NCBI RefSeq assembly: GCF_901709675.1
Contig: NC_051105.1
Span: 12,076,604 to 12,140,603 of the forward strand
Length of the DNA: 64,000 nt
Source of the DNA: Syngnathus acus
Taxonomy: Eukaryota; Chordata; Actinopteri; Syngnathiformes; Syngnathidae
Reading direction: 5' to 3'
Shown: in pieces, positions 22,713-33,640 of the stretch
Position numbering within the stretch: the stretch's first letter is position 1
Layout: the number at the start of each line of letters is the position of its first letter
Made by a program: the position numbers and the translations under genes
Notes under the pieces: generated by a model
Database searches by the model: none
Seen by the model: the letters and a program-made list of their open reading frames with translations, nothing else
Told to the model about the DNA's origin: nothing

Positions 22713-23910
22713 GCGACTTTCTATACAACGCGCTTTCGGGGTTAACACAATTCCCAAATTCTGGACCCAAAAGTCCGCATAAATTCGAGATTTAGATGTA
22801 TTTGTTGTTGTTTTTGCTGTAAATTAGTGCGCAACATGGCTTCCAAAAAGAACGTGCAAGTAATTGTGCTATTAAGAATCTGTAAAGTGTCACCTTTACA
22901 GTGACATCCAGTGATTTCTTGCTGGCAAGGCAACAAGCATGCGTAATTACTTTATTCAATTGGGTAGAAGTGTAATAACAATGAGCACCAAACAGGATAT
23001 TGCCATTCATTCCGACCAGGATTTGTCGCACAATGGGCGTCTGTCCAGGATGGACGAATGGGTCGTTGTGTTCCTGGGGCGGAATGCCCCCCTTCAGATA
23101 GTACCATAAAAATTCTGAATAAAAACACAAGAATTACAGATAAACAATATTTACAACCATAATTTTAGAAAGTAACGCATTTTCCCATCAAAATATTTTT
23201 ACTCCACATTGGCAGCTCCACTCTTCCATAGCATCATTGACGTATAAATCATTGATGTTTGTATGGGGAGCCGGTAACCTCCTTTGAACCCTCTATAAAA
23301 TAGATGCAGTGTAGGTGTCCTGGGAAAGATTAGAAATGATCATAAACAGAGGGTAAAATTCAAATCCATCAAGTACATAAATTAAAAAAAAAAGAAGAAA
23401 CGAGCAAATGATGCAGATATGAAGACCACTTTATTCTTAATAAATGTGATTATTAAATTTGTACGTTGTTATTTTATGGGAGAAAAGGGAATTTGAACTT
23501 TAAATTATGGAGCCTCTCGTTCACCATTTATTAGCATTGTGCTGTATGATACCTTGTAACGTCTCTTCTATTAGCCTCTCACCAAGATGTTTGTGTCACT
23601 GCTTTAGATTCTTGTCATTGCTCAACTCAGGTGACATTAAAAAAGTAATAGCAACTCCACTAAAATATATTCAAGGCAGAGGGCCTGACCACCTTTATAT
23701 CGATCTATCTATATCTATATATATACGTGTATATATTAGCCTTTCATTAAGTTACCTGCTCACAAAAACAAGTATGAAGCAAATGAGCAAGCATCTAAGC
23801 GAGAGGCTGTGGTCTTCATGAATTTGGGTAATAAATGAAGTAAGAGGTTATTGACTAGTTGGTTATTGCAAGCTGTGATGCTCTATACTTTTTTTCAGGT
23901 CAAATGAATT
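22713..23910. other. No recognised feature
   Basis: AT-rich DNA with a TA/TC-rich patch at about 23698-23735. No exon or repeat family identified. Confidence 0.4.
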
Positions 23911-24060
23911 TGCCGTTTTTTTCCATGTATAATGCGCAAAATTTAACTAATTTATTGCCCTAAAATCTGGGGTGCGCATTATGCATGGGTACAACAATTT
24001 TTGAAGAAAATCTCCCTCGAAATAAAACTTGAAATCACACCTTTCTTCTTGTTTGTTGTC

Positions 24061-24470
24061 AATCGCGCATCGCATTCAGCCATCCTGCCCAACACACTTA
24101 GTCAGTAAAATTCATAATTGACGACACATCGTTTGATGCGATGGTGCAATCCTTGATGGTGTGTTATTGTCAAATATTGTTTGTTTTTTAATCTCCATCG
24201 CAGACCGGATATCATACGGAGGCCGCCATGACAGTATGCGCAGAACGGATGCGCAAGACACGTCAATCGCGCATCGCATTCAGCCATCCTGCCCAACACA
24301 CTTAGTCAGTAAAATTCATAATTGACGACACATCGTTTGATGCGATGGTGCAATCCTTGATGGTGTGTTAGTCAAATATTGTTTGTTTTTTAATCTCCAT
24401 CGCAAACCGGATATCATACGGAGGCCGCCATTACAGATGCGCAGAACGGATGCGCAAGAGACGCCAGCTA
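24061..24470. repeat. 204 bp tandem duplication inside copy 1
   Basis: AATCGCGCATCGCATTCAGCC starts at 24061 and again at 24265. Copy 2 of the transposon has the unit once, so the duplication is private to copy 1. Confidence 0.9.
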
Positions 24471-24477
24471 TATAAAG
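24469..24477 (+). promoter_or_regulatory. TATA-like box in transposon copy 1
   Basis: TATATAAAG about 40 bp before a splice-donor-like ACAG/GTAATATT. The same arrangement lies at 27013 in copy 2. Conservation suggests a relic of the parent transposase promoter. Confidence 0.45.
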
Positions 24478-24774
24478 AGCGAGAGTTCAGTTCTAAATGC
24501 GTATTACAGGTAATATTTTATTTCACAACACTTTGCCTTGTTCCTTTCTTCTCTGCTGTTCACTTCAAACACGCTCCATACGAACACAATGCTCTCGTAT
24601 CAGACGCTTGCTCGATCACCTGCTCGTTTGCTGTCACAATGTACCCTACACAAATCCGAAACATTTCTTCGCTATCGAGTTTGCTAGCGCATGCGCAGTG
24701 ATACTGACCGGCAGAATAACATCCGGTTGTTACCAAAGATGATCTTTTTTCTGAAATAATTTTACGTTTACGGA

Positions 24775-25090
24775 CAGCTCAGTGGCCTAGTGGTAGAGTG
24801 TCCGCCCTGAGACTGGAAGGTTGTGGGTTCAAACCCCGGCCGAGTCATACCAAAGACTATAAAAATGGGACCCATTGCCTCCCTGCTTGGCACTCAGCAT
24901 TAAGGGTTGGAATTGGGGGGTTAGCTCACCAAATGATTCCCGAGCGCGGCACCGCTGCTGCTCACTGCTCCCCTCTCCCCCAGGGGATGGATTAAGATCA
25001 CACGGGGATGGGTTAAATGCAGAGGACAAATTTCACCACACCCAGATGTGTGTGTGACGATCATTGGGACTTTAACTTTAACTTAACTTT
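24775..25090 (+). mobile_element. tRNA-derived SINE, family 1, copy c
   Basis: Same head (CCTAGTGGTAGAGTGTCCG), B box (GGTTCAAACCCC) and body as copy b, ending in (CTTTAA)n. It is inserted in transposon copy 1, at a point where copy 2 reads CGGACTTAAGTAGG without interruption, so the empty site is visible within this window. Confidence 0.9.
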
Positions 25091-25256
25091 AAGTAGGAGT
25101 CAAAATTTGGGTGCGTATTATACATGGGTACAGGCTTTTTTCCAGCATCGACATGCCATTTTTAGGGTGCATTATACATGGAAAACAACGGTACATTTTC
25201 AAGTATTGTATTCTTGGAAAATTGAGAGATCTGGGGGCCTGCAATAGTTGATATCC

Positions 25257-25314
25257 TTGTGTGTATGTGTGTGTGTGCGTGTGTGTGTGTGCGTGCGCGC
25301 GCGTGCGTGTGTTT
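25257..25314. repeat. (TG)n tract with CG interruptions
   Basis: Imperfect TG dinucleotide repeat with a GCGCGCG patch. Confidence 0.9.
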
Positions 25315-26062
25315 TAGCCTCTAGCTAAGATAGTTGTTAACAAAGACCTTATGCAGAAGATAACAGCCATATCAAGAACTTTGCATTATGTGGGAGGTTA
25401 TTGACAATTGCAATTTGCTGTACGCTCTTTATATAATTTTTCACTTCAAATGATCTGACGAGATTTAAGGGAGACAACGTTGTCGTTTATTTTTTTATTT
25501 AATGCCTTTAGAACAAAATCACTTCATAATGTAGCTCTGCTAAATGTTTACCAGTAAAAGTGTGTGATTAAATGGGCTTTGTATTAGTGTTTATTAATAT
25601 GGTTCTTCTATTGATAGCTAAAATAATAAACACAACAAACTCAATCCATACATGTTTAATATCAGTTACTGTATTATATTTGTAGTCAACATCATGAGCA
25701 CTTCTAATCCTCCTCTGCTGCTGAAGATAATGCACATCCAGTATCTCCATATTTATCATTATTGTAATAAGGTTCCCTTATGTTATTTCTTTGGGCAGTA
25801 CAGCTGCACAGTAGCATTAGTTGCTTACCTAACCCCATAGATTGTAAATACAATATAATGTCCACTCCAGTGTGTTTTTCATCAGTGTATGTGCATTCGC
25901 ACGTGTACAATGTGTGCACGTGTGTGTGTATGCGCTTGTGTGTTTCTGCCGATGCTCACTATGCCATGGCTTTCAAAAGCTCAACACACCATTGTATTAC
26001 AGGAATGTGTGATACTTTCAGCTTAATTTCATTTCATAAACCCTTTTGAAATTATCTATGTT
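25315..26062. other. No recognised feature
   Basis: AT-rich sequence without identifiable repeat or exon. Confidence 0.4.
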
Positions 26063-26326
26063 TTATTGATTGATTGATTGATAGAACTTTATTCATCCCA
26101 CAGCGGGGAAATTCACTTGTCACAGCAGCGCATATGAGTGCAAGAATAATACGAGTGCAAGAATAAAACAAGTGCCAAAATTTCAAAAAAGGGTAAATAA
26201 CACAAGGACAAACACAAGTGCCGCTAGTAGAGACAAAACACATTCATTTTATCAGGTGCCACGCATGTTGTAAAGTCTGACAGCAGAGGGAATGAAGGAC
26301 CTGCGGAACCGTTCCTTCCTACACCG
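26063..26326 (-). mobile_element. 5'-truncated LINE 3' end with (TTGA)n tail
   Basis: Minus-strand 3' end of a Rex1/L2-type LINE: on the minus strand it reads KERFRRSFIPSAVRLYN, then stop codons, a short UTR, GGGATGAATAAAGTTC and a (TCAA)n tail. It abuts, head to head, the plus-strand LINE that starts at 26327. The tail differs from that LINE's TTTGAC tail, so these are two families and not one inverted insertion. Confidence 0.75.
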
Positions 26327-26659
26327 AGGGTGCGAATGTTCGATCGCTGGACAACAAAATGGATTACATTCGCCTGCTGAGATCTACGAACCGGACAGTG
26401 CGTAACTGCTTTGTGCTCGTGTTCACTGAGACTTGGTTGACTGTCAACATTCCGGGCTCTGCTGTACATCTGGAGCGGCTAGCGTGCTATCGGGCGGACC
26501 GGGCCATTGTAAAAGGGGGAAGATCGCGAGGAGGTGGAATATGCGTCTACATCCGTGACGAATGGTGCCGGGACTCTGTAGTGGTATGCAAGCACTGCTC
26601 GCCACTGGCGGAGTTTGTGATCATTAAGTGCCGTCCTTTTTACCTGCCAAGGGAATTTA

Positions 26660-27440
26660 CCGTTTTTTTCCATGTATAATGCGCAAAATTTAACTAATTT
26701 ATTGTCCTAAAATCTTGGGTGCGTATTATACATGGGTACAACGATTTTTGAAGAAAATCTCCCTCGAAATAAAACTTGAAATCACCTTTCTTCTTGTTTG
26801 TTGTCAATCACGCATCGCATTCAGCCATCCTGCCCAACACACTTAGTCAGTAAAATTCATAATTGACGACACATCGTTTGATGCGATGGTGCAATCCTTG
26901 ATGGTGTGTTATTGTCAAATATTGTTTGTTTTTTAATCTCCATCGCAAACCGGATATCATACGGAGGCCGCCATGACAGTATGCGCAGAACGGATGCGCA
27001 AGACACGTCAGCTATATAAAGAGCGAGAGTTCAGTTCTAAATGCGTATTACAGGTAATATTTTATTTCACAACACTTTGCCTTGTTCCTTTCCTCTCTGC
27101 TGTTCACTTCAAACACGCTCCATACGAACACAATGCTCTCGTATCAGACGCTTGCTCGATCACCTGCTCGTTTGCTGTCACAATGTACCCTACACAAATC
27201 CGAAACATTTCTCCGCTATCGAGTTTGCTAGCGCATGCGCAGTGATACTGACCGGCAGAATAACATCCGGTTGTTCCCAAAGGTGATCTTTTTTCTGAAA
27301 TAATTTTACGTTTACGGACTTAAGTAGGAGTCAGAATTTGGGTGCGTATTATACATGGGTACAGGTTCTTTTCCAGCATCGACATGCCATTTTTAGGGTG
27401 CGTATTATACATGGGGGCGCATTATACATGAAAAAAACGG
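26660..27440. mobile_element. TA-type non-autonomous DNA transposon, copy 2
   Basis: 781 bp with ends CCGTTTTTTTCCATGTATAA and CATTATACATGAAAAAAACGG and TA on both sides (26658-26659, 27441-27442). The flanking LINE reading frame closes exactly when the element and one TA are removed, which confirms the borders. A TATATAAA box lies at 27013-27020, followed by the splice-donor-like ACAG/GTAATATT. It lacks the tandem duplication and SINE of copy 1. Confidence 0.9.
27013..27020 (+). promoter_or_regulatory. TATA-like box in transposon copy 2
   Basis: TATATAAA in the same context as at 24469. Probably a relic of the parent transposon promoter. Confidence 0.45.
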
Positions 27441-27673
27441 TACTGCGATTCTGCTAGTCGCGGTATACATCCCGCCTTCCAACATCGAAGGCGACAGGAT
27501 CGCGGCTCTTAGTGAACTGTACCAGGCTGTCAGTGAACAACAGACGGCGCACCCTGACCATCTTCGCTGGGGATTTTAATCATGTTAACCTGAAGTCTGT
27601 TTTTCCGAGGCTTCACCAGCATGTTAATTTTCCAACACGTGGTGACAGCTTCCTGGACCTGGTCTACTCTTAG

Positions 27674-27999
27674 CCAGCTCAGTTGCCTAGTGGTAGAGTG
27701 TCCGCCCTGAGACTGGAAGGTTGTGGGTTCAAACCCCGGCCGGGTCATACCAAAGACTATAAAAATGGGACCCATTGCCTCCCTGCTTGGCACTCAGCAT
27801 TAAGGGTTGGAATTGGGGGGTTAGATCACCAACTGATTCCCGAGCGCGGCACCGCTGCTGCTCACTGCTCCCCTCTCCCCCAGGGGATGGATTAAAATCA
27901 CACGGGGATGGGTTAAATGCAGAGGACAAATTTCACCACACCCAGGTGTGGGTGTGACGATCATTGGGACTTTAACTTTAACTTTTTAACTTTTTAACT
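27674..27999 (+). mobile_element. tRNA-derived SINE, family 1, copy d
   Basis: Complete copy with A and B boxes (TAGTGGTAGAGTGTCCG and GGGTTCAAACCCC) and a tail of CTTTAA/CTTTTTAA units. It interrupts the LINE between the endonuclease end (FLDLVYS) and the linker (IKGAFKAAP). No clear target duplication is seen. Confidence 0.9.
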
Positions 28000-28065
28000 T
28001 CACATAAAGGAGCTTTCAAAGCCGCCCCCCTCCCCCATCTTGGACTTTCTGACCATATAACTGTT

Positions 28066-28992
28066 ATGCTTTTGCCCGCATACAGACAAATGGTGAAAGC
28101 ATCCAGGCCGGTTCGCAAGCGGGTAAGAGTGTGGCCTGAGGGTGCCTCTGATGCGCTTCGAGACTGCTTTGGCACTACTGACTGGGAAATGTTTAAGCAG
28201 GCGGCCACTTGCAACGATCGGACGGACATAGAGGAGTATACTGACTCTGTTTCCTCTTACGTCACGAAGTGCATTGATGATGTGACCCACTCGAAATTCA
28301 TCGTCACTGGGGCTAACTGGAAGCCATGGCTGACAGGGGATGTCCTCAGGCTGCTGAGGGCCAGGGACAAAGCCTTCAGAGCGGGGGATGAGGCTGGCTT
28401 GAGGACAGCGAGGGCCGACCTGTCCCGGGGCATCAGGGAAGCGAAAAGGGCATTCTCTTGCAAGATTACCGCCCACTTCAAGGACAGCAGGGACGCACGG
28501 AGCCTTTGGCAGGGCATTCAGACCATCACGGACTACAAGCCCGCGCCTCAGAGCTGTGAGGGCGAAATCCGTCTGCTCAACGATCTTAACCGCTTCTTTG
28601 CTCGCTTCAACGCTCAGAACAGCACTTGCCCGCTGAAGACCCCTCCCCCTCCACACGAGCAGCCCCTGTGCCTCTCTGCCGATAGTGTGTGGAGGGCGCT
28701 TGCCGCTATCAACACCCGTAAGGCGGCGGGCCCTGACAACATCCCAGGTCGAGCGCTGAAGGACTGCGCTGGGGAGCTGACGGGTGTCTTCACGGACATC
28801 TTTAACATTTCCCTGCAGCAGGCCATCGTCCCTTCGTGTTTCAAGGCTGCCACCATCGTACCTGTGCCGAAGAAACCTGCTCCGTCCTGCTTCAATGACT
28901 ACCGCCCCGTGGCACTGACGCCCATCATCATGAAGTGCTTTGAGCGGCTTGTCATGGAGCACATCAGATCCATTCTCCCCCCCCCACCATAG
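28066..28992 (+). pseudogene. LINE ORF2 linker and first part of reverse transcriptase
   Basis: Open frame of about 308 codons, continuous with GLSDHITVMLLPAYR just before it (the SDH endonuclease motif). It carries the usual linker (NWKPWLTGDVLRLLRARD, ADLSRGIREAKRAF, LWQGIQTITDYKP) and the RT fingers ([52 protein letters not shown]). It ends at a stop next to a run of eight C residues (about 28977-28986), a plausible slippage frameshift; the homologous frame continues after it with [16 protein letters not shown]-like sequence. Confidence 0.85.
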
Positions 28993-29106
28993 ACCCCTTC
29001 CAGTTTGCGTACCGAGCCAAACGGTCCTCTGAGGATGCCATCTGCTCTGCCCTCCACTCGGCCCTCACCCACCTGGAGAGAAGGGACTCATATGTGAGAT
29101 TGCTGT

Positions 29107-30057
29107 TTGTGGACTTCAGTTCTGCCTTCAACACCATTGTGCCACAACGACTCATCTGCAAACTCGACAAGCTGTACCTACCTCTGCAACTGGCTACTGC
29201 ACTTCCTCTGTCAGAGGCCTCAGATGGTATGTGTTGGCGACAAAATCTCCGCCAGCATCACGCTGAGCACGGGGGCTCCCCAAGGCTGCGTGCTCAGTCC
29301 GCTGCTCTTCACCCTGCTGATGCATTACTGCACTGCAACCTACAGCAACAACCGCATAGTGAAATTTGCTGACGACATGACTCTGGTGGGTCTCATCACC
29401 AAGGGCGACGAGACTCAATACAGGTCGGAGGTTGACCTTCTGACCACGTGGTGCAGGGACAACAACCTCCTGCTGAACGTCAACAAGACCAAGGAGATTG
29501 TTGTTGACTTCCGGAAGGGTCACACCCAACACCTGACACTGACCATCGACGGTGCTGTGGTGGAGAGAGTGAGCAGCACCAGATTCCTGGGGGTGCACAT
29601 CAGTGAGGATCTCTCCTGGTCCACCAACACCGCATCACTGGCGAAGAAAGCTCAGCGCCGTCTGTACTTCCCGTGGAAACTCAGGCGAGCAAGTGCTCCT
29701 CCGGCCGTCATGACTACATTCTACCGTGGCACCATTGAGAGCGTCCTCTCCAGTTGTATCGCTGTTTGGGGTGGTAGCTGCACTGAATACAACATGAAGG
29801 CCCTGCAGCGCATAGTGAACACGGCTGGTAAGATTATTGGTGCTTCACTCCCCTCCCTGAAGGACATTTACACCTCCCGTCACACCCGCAAGGCGACCGC
29901 GATTGTGAGTGATGTGAGTCACCCCGCTCACTCTTTGTTTGATCTTCTGCCCTCTGGGAAGAGATACAGAAGCCTGCGCTCCCGCACCACCAGACTCACC
30001 AACAGCTTCATACTCCAGGCTGTTAGGATCCTGAACTCTCTCCCCCCTTCTGCGTAG
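29107..30057 (+). pseudogene. LINE reverse transcriptase palm, thumb and C-terminus
   Basis: Carries the RT catalytic motifs. [10 protein letters not shown] (first catalytic Asp codon 29112-29114) lies in one frame and, after a shift near 29180, [14 protein letters not shown] and [10 protein letters not shown] (Asp-Asp codons 29371-29376) in another. [37 protein letters not shown] and a conserved end ([23 protein letters not shown]) follow, up to the stop at 30055. The frame break inside the palm disables the protein, although both Asp motifs are preserved. Confidence 0.85.
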
Positions 30058-30345
30058 CGTCCTGTACTTTTGCGCTATATTCTGTCTGCTGTTTGCACAC
30101 TTGCTCCATTTTTGCTCCTCTTATTTATTGTTATTTGTTTATTTATTATTTATTCATCACTCTTATTTATTCATTGTTTGTGCCTTCTTGTTTTTATTTT
30201 TTTGTGTTGTTTACTTGTATGTATATTGTGTACTATGTCTTGTCACCGTGGGATAGTGGGAACGTAATTTCGATTTCTTTGTGTGTCTTGGCATGTGAAG
30301 AAATTGACACTAAAGCAGACTTTGACTTTGACTTTGAAGTCTGCC
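30058..30345 (+). repeat. LINE 3' UTR with (TTTGAC)n end
   Basis: Non-coding end shared with the minus-strand fragment at 18618-18930; ends in about three TTTGAC hexamers. Open frames here are incidental. Confidence 0.85.
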
Positions 30346-32967
30346 ACTAAAGGAGCTGCTCAGGGACCGCACAATCTCATGGAGGGGGTGAGAGGTGTTG
30401 TCCATGATGGATTTAAGCTTAATCAACGTCCTCCTCTCACCCACAACCTCAATGGAGTCAATATTGTGTTTATCGTTATATTTTACAGTATGGTGCTATA
30501 TCCTTGCTACTTGTTACGAACATGTCACCGATAAAAATGTGGGATTGGAATGGATGAAATTCCACTTCAATGGGGGAAGTTAATGATGCATGGTCACAGA
30601 ATGAATTTAACTTCTAAGTCATAGATATGAATGTACTGTATAAAGCAAAGGAGCAGTCAAGACTAATATTTTGAAGACAATATGAAAAAAATTCAGAAGT
30701 GTTGCGAGGACAACAGAAAATAAGGCAGATGGCTGCTCTCACGCAAGCTTGACTACATTTTTGCTGCGCTAACAAAAGCAGGCCACAACCACCAGCACCA
30801 GATGGGTCTCTTCTTAATGACTGGGTACAGAAAAACCTTTTACTGCTCGTGATTTCATGTGACAGTCTCTCACGTGACTCACTTGTCTCAAAGCCGCAGG
30901 AATAACATGTACAGAAAAAATTAAATCAGTTAACAATGATGCCTTGTCCAAACAAACATGTGCCCGATGGACGTCAGACAATAATTTCATTCATCACAGT
31001 TAGTGTAACATGCAAAACAATGCCATGATCACAACACAGCTGTTTCTTGCAGGGCTTTAGTAGCTTGATCTGAGGAGTCTTAGAAAAACTAGTTTTAGGT
31101 TTGCTTGGTACTCAAAGGCTCTTGTTAGAAAGTGTTGAGAACACAAAATTATATAAATAAAAACGTTTAGGACAAAAATGTGATAAAGGGTCACACACAA
31201 CCATTTGGGTATTGAAATATTTACAACCAAAATTGTAGTGAAATTTCAATTCACAATGGCCTTAATACATAAAGATCTAGTTTGTGTGAATCATTGCAAC
31301 ACTTTCTGATTGCTCTTTGTTAGGGTATAATTAAACATTCCTTAAAATATTCTCATTTTGGTACAGTTTTCTCTTGTTTTGAATGTTTGATGTGACTGTC
31401 ACAACTCAGTACAGATCTACAATATTCCAGTGGAATCCAGGGCCACTGGCCAACCCCAAATTCCAAAAAATTTTAAGCTTTCCGCCCTATGACCAAAAAC
31501 AGAAAATTGTGATGGAGCAGTAAAAAAAATAAAAATAAATCAAATGTGGGAAGGGAGGGAGAGGGGGAGGGAGGGGAAGATGGAAAAAAAAAGAATTGGT
31601 CATATCAGACAGAGTCAAGTTTGATGTTTCAATCTTCTTCAGAATTTAGGATGCGTGTACTAATACTCCAAAGACAACTTGTCGTGTATGTATATACATG
31701 TCATCAGTTTGTGCAGTCATCTAAATCGACAATGTTGACATGCACGATTCCATTACAGCACCTCCATATTTTCAGTCATGTTCACATTACTGTACACAGC
31801 AAGGTTATTAAAGTTAATGAAAACTAATGAAATAAACCAATGTAAAAAAATAATATTTTTGTTCATGAAATAAAATGAAAATGATAGAAATTACATTTTG
31901 AGTTTATAAAATTGAAATTAGCTATAATTATAGCAAACTTGACCCTCATTTTCCTCACCTTCATAGATTTGCTTTTAATGTTTATTTTAAATGCATTTAT
32001 TTCAGTATTACTGTACGGCCATATAGAAGAAAGAAGGTTGAACCGTTGTTTTGGAATTGTAATTTACTTAAGCATTCTCAAAAAAAAATAAAAAAATGAA
32101 CAAACCACTTTAGATACTAAATAAAATGACCATACATACTATTATGACAATTATGACCTTGGAATACAGTAATAATTTTGCATTGTACGAGTTACTAATA
32201 CTAATACTATACCAAGTACTACTCTTGTCAGAAGTAAAAAAAACAATAATTAAACATAAAGCATAGCAGTTAAAGACTACATTGTTAGGTCTGTCAGACT
32301 ACTTACCAAGTTTGACTGAAATGTTTTTGACTAATCTGTGGAAAAGGGTGCAAATGTGGCAGGCCTGAAATATTATGGGAAATGAGAAAAGATCAAATCA
32401 ATAGTGCAGTGCAGCAGCATAAACCTGTAGTCCCAGATGCTCATGTTCGACAAATCTGCTGGTGTGCCTGGTCACCCCATACTAGGACCTCCGCAGCAGG
32501 CCCATCACTTCACATAATGGGAAATCAATTCTATTTTTGTAGCCTGGGTAGGTGGGCTTAAAAAATAATTACTCAGTGAAGACGCAGGAGTGATTGAAGA
32601 AAAAAAGCGGTCTTTAGAGTTGATCCACTATGGTCTGCCCTGATGTGAAACCAATACTATTATAAATTTAAATCTGCCAAGGAGTGCTTTGAGTGATAAG
32701 TAATCTGCTGTGTAACATTCCTCCTTTGATAAGAGATTCCTCAAATAATTTTTGTGGCCCAGATTTCAAAACTATCCAAACCAGTGGTCCGCCAATTCCA
32801 CACTTAACTATGCAAAAGATGTTTAAAAGCTGTCAACATAAAATTCTGTTTTTACAAAAATTGCAATTTGGTTATTCATTCATGCATACATATCAGCAGA
32901 TGTCCAGTTGGATGATGCAAGTGGTGAGCCGAAGATGCATTTAGCAAGTGGTGAGCCTTCAGGGCTG
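30346..32967. other. Long quiet stretch
   Basis: About 2.6 kb of AT-rich DNA with a purine-rich patch (about 31545-31600). I find no exon, RNA gene or repeat family. Confidence 0.4.
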
Positions 32968-33640
32968 GCCGCCAAGGCTTTCTCCGCTGGCCTAAACACT
33001 ATCAGAAGCACTGACCCAGATCTGCAAATTAAATTCTAATAATTATTTCATAAATTTTTATTAGTGTATTTATTTACTAAGTAGCATTAAATACAGTGGA
33101 AATTCAGTTCATGAACAATTTGGTTTTTGAACACAATATTTGAAGAAATATTGCCTCAGTTTGCTCACTATGCTTCAGTTCACAGTCACAGATGCAGTCA
33201 CATTGATGCAGAAAGCTCAGTTGTGCTCTTGTTGTTGTGATAGCCTGATGCTAGTTGCAATATTTGCACACTTCGCTCTGATCTAGAGCTCTGCCGGCCG
33301 GCAAGGCTTTCTCTGTTGGCCTAAACACTATCAGAAGTCCTGACCCAGATATGCAAATTAAATTCAAATATTTATGTCATAAAATTTTATTAGTTTATTT
33401 TCAGTCTATTTCTTCATTAAGTAGCTTTAAATACAGTGGAAATTCAGTTCATGTAATATTTGATTTCTGAACACAATATTTGAAGAAATATTGCCTCAGT
33501 TTACTCACTATGCTTCAGTTCACAGTCACAGATGCAGTCACAGATGCAGTCACATTGATGCGGAAAGCTCAGTTGTGCTCTTGTTGTGATAGCCTGATGC
33601 TAGTTGAAATATTTGCACACTTCACTCTGATTTAGAGCTT
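32968..33640. repeat. Direct duplication of about 329 bp
   Basis: CCTAAACACTATCAGAAG occurs at 32991 and 33320. The two copies run in parallel through CCCAGAT(C/A)TGCAAATTAAATTC, GGAAATTCAGTTCATG and CAGTTCACAGTCACAGATGCAGTCAC to GATAGCCTGATGCTAGTTG, with about 10 percent differences and small indels. The second copy has an extra internal repeat of CAGATGCAGTCA. Confidence 0.85.

Larger units (their letters stand above)
23913..25191. mobile_element. TA-type non-autonomous DNA transposon, copy 1
   Basis: Ends CCGTTTTTTTCCATGTATAA and CATTATACATGGAAAACAACGG are inverted repeats; TA follows on the right (25192-25193), and TG (probably a mutated TA) precedes on the left. A TATA box and a sequence resembling a 5' splice site (ATTACAG then GTAATATT) are kept near the middle, as in copies 2 and 3, which suggests the promoter and first exon of a lost autonomous parent. 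It contains a 204 bp tandem duplication (24061-24470) and SINE copy c. No transposase motif is visible, so the superfamily (pogo-like or another TA-targeting type) is open. Confidence 0.8.
26327..30345 (+). mobile_element. L2/Jockey-type LINE with two nested insertions
   Basis: Plus-strand non-LTR retrotransposon. The endonuclease starts at about 26330 (NVRSLDNKMDYIRLL) and is cut at 26659 by a TA-type transposon (26660-27440). It resumes at 27443 (AILLVAVYIPPSN), has a frame change before HPDHLRWGF-type sequence, and is cut again by a SINE (27674-27999). The linker and reverse transcriptase run from 28000 to 30057, and the 3' UTR ends in (TTTGAC)n at about 30345. The 5' edge coincides with the neighbouring LINE piece. 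With both insertions removed the element would be near full length for ORF2, but frameshifts (about 27560, 28985, 29180) make it inactive. Confidence 0.85.

Noticed and set aside
24450-24742. Two overlapping short frames repeated at 26973-27286 and 56496-56767
   Set aside because: Their recurrence comes from copies of the same non-autonomous transposon; the frames overlap the promoter/splice-like region and show no domain.
30070-30350. Hydrophobic small open frames after the LINE stop
   Set aside because: They are in the LINE 3' UTR, which recurs as a non-coding fragment at 18618-18930.
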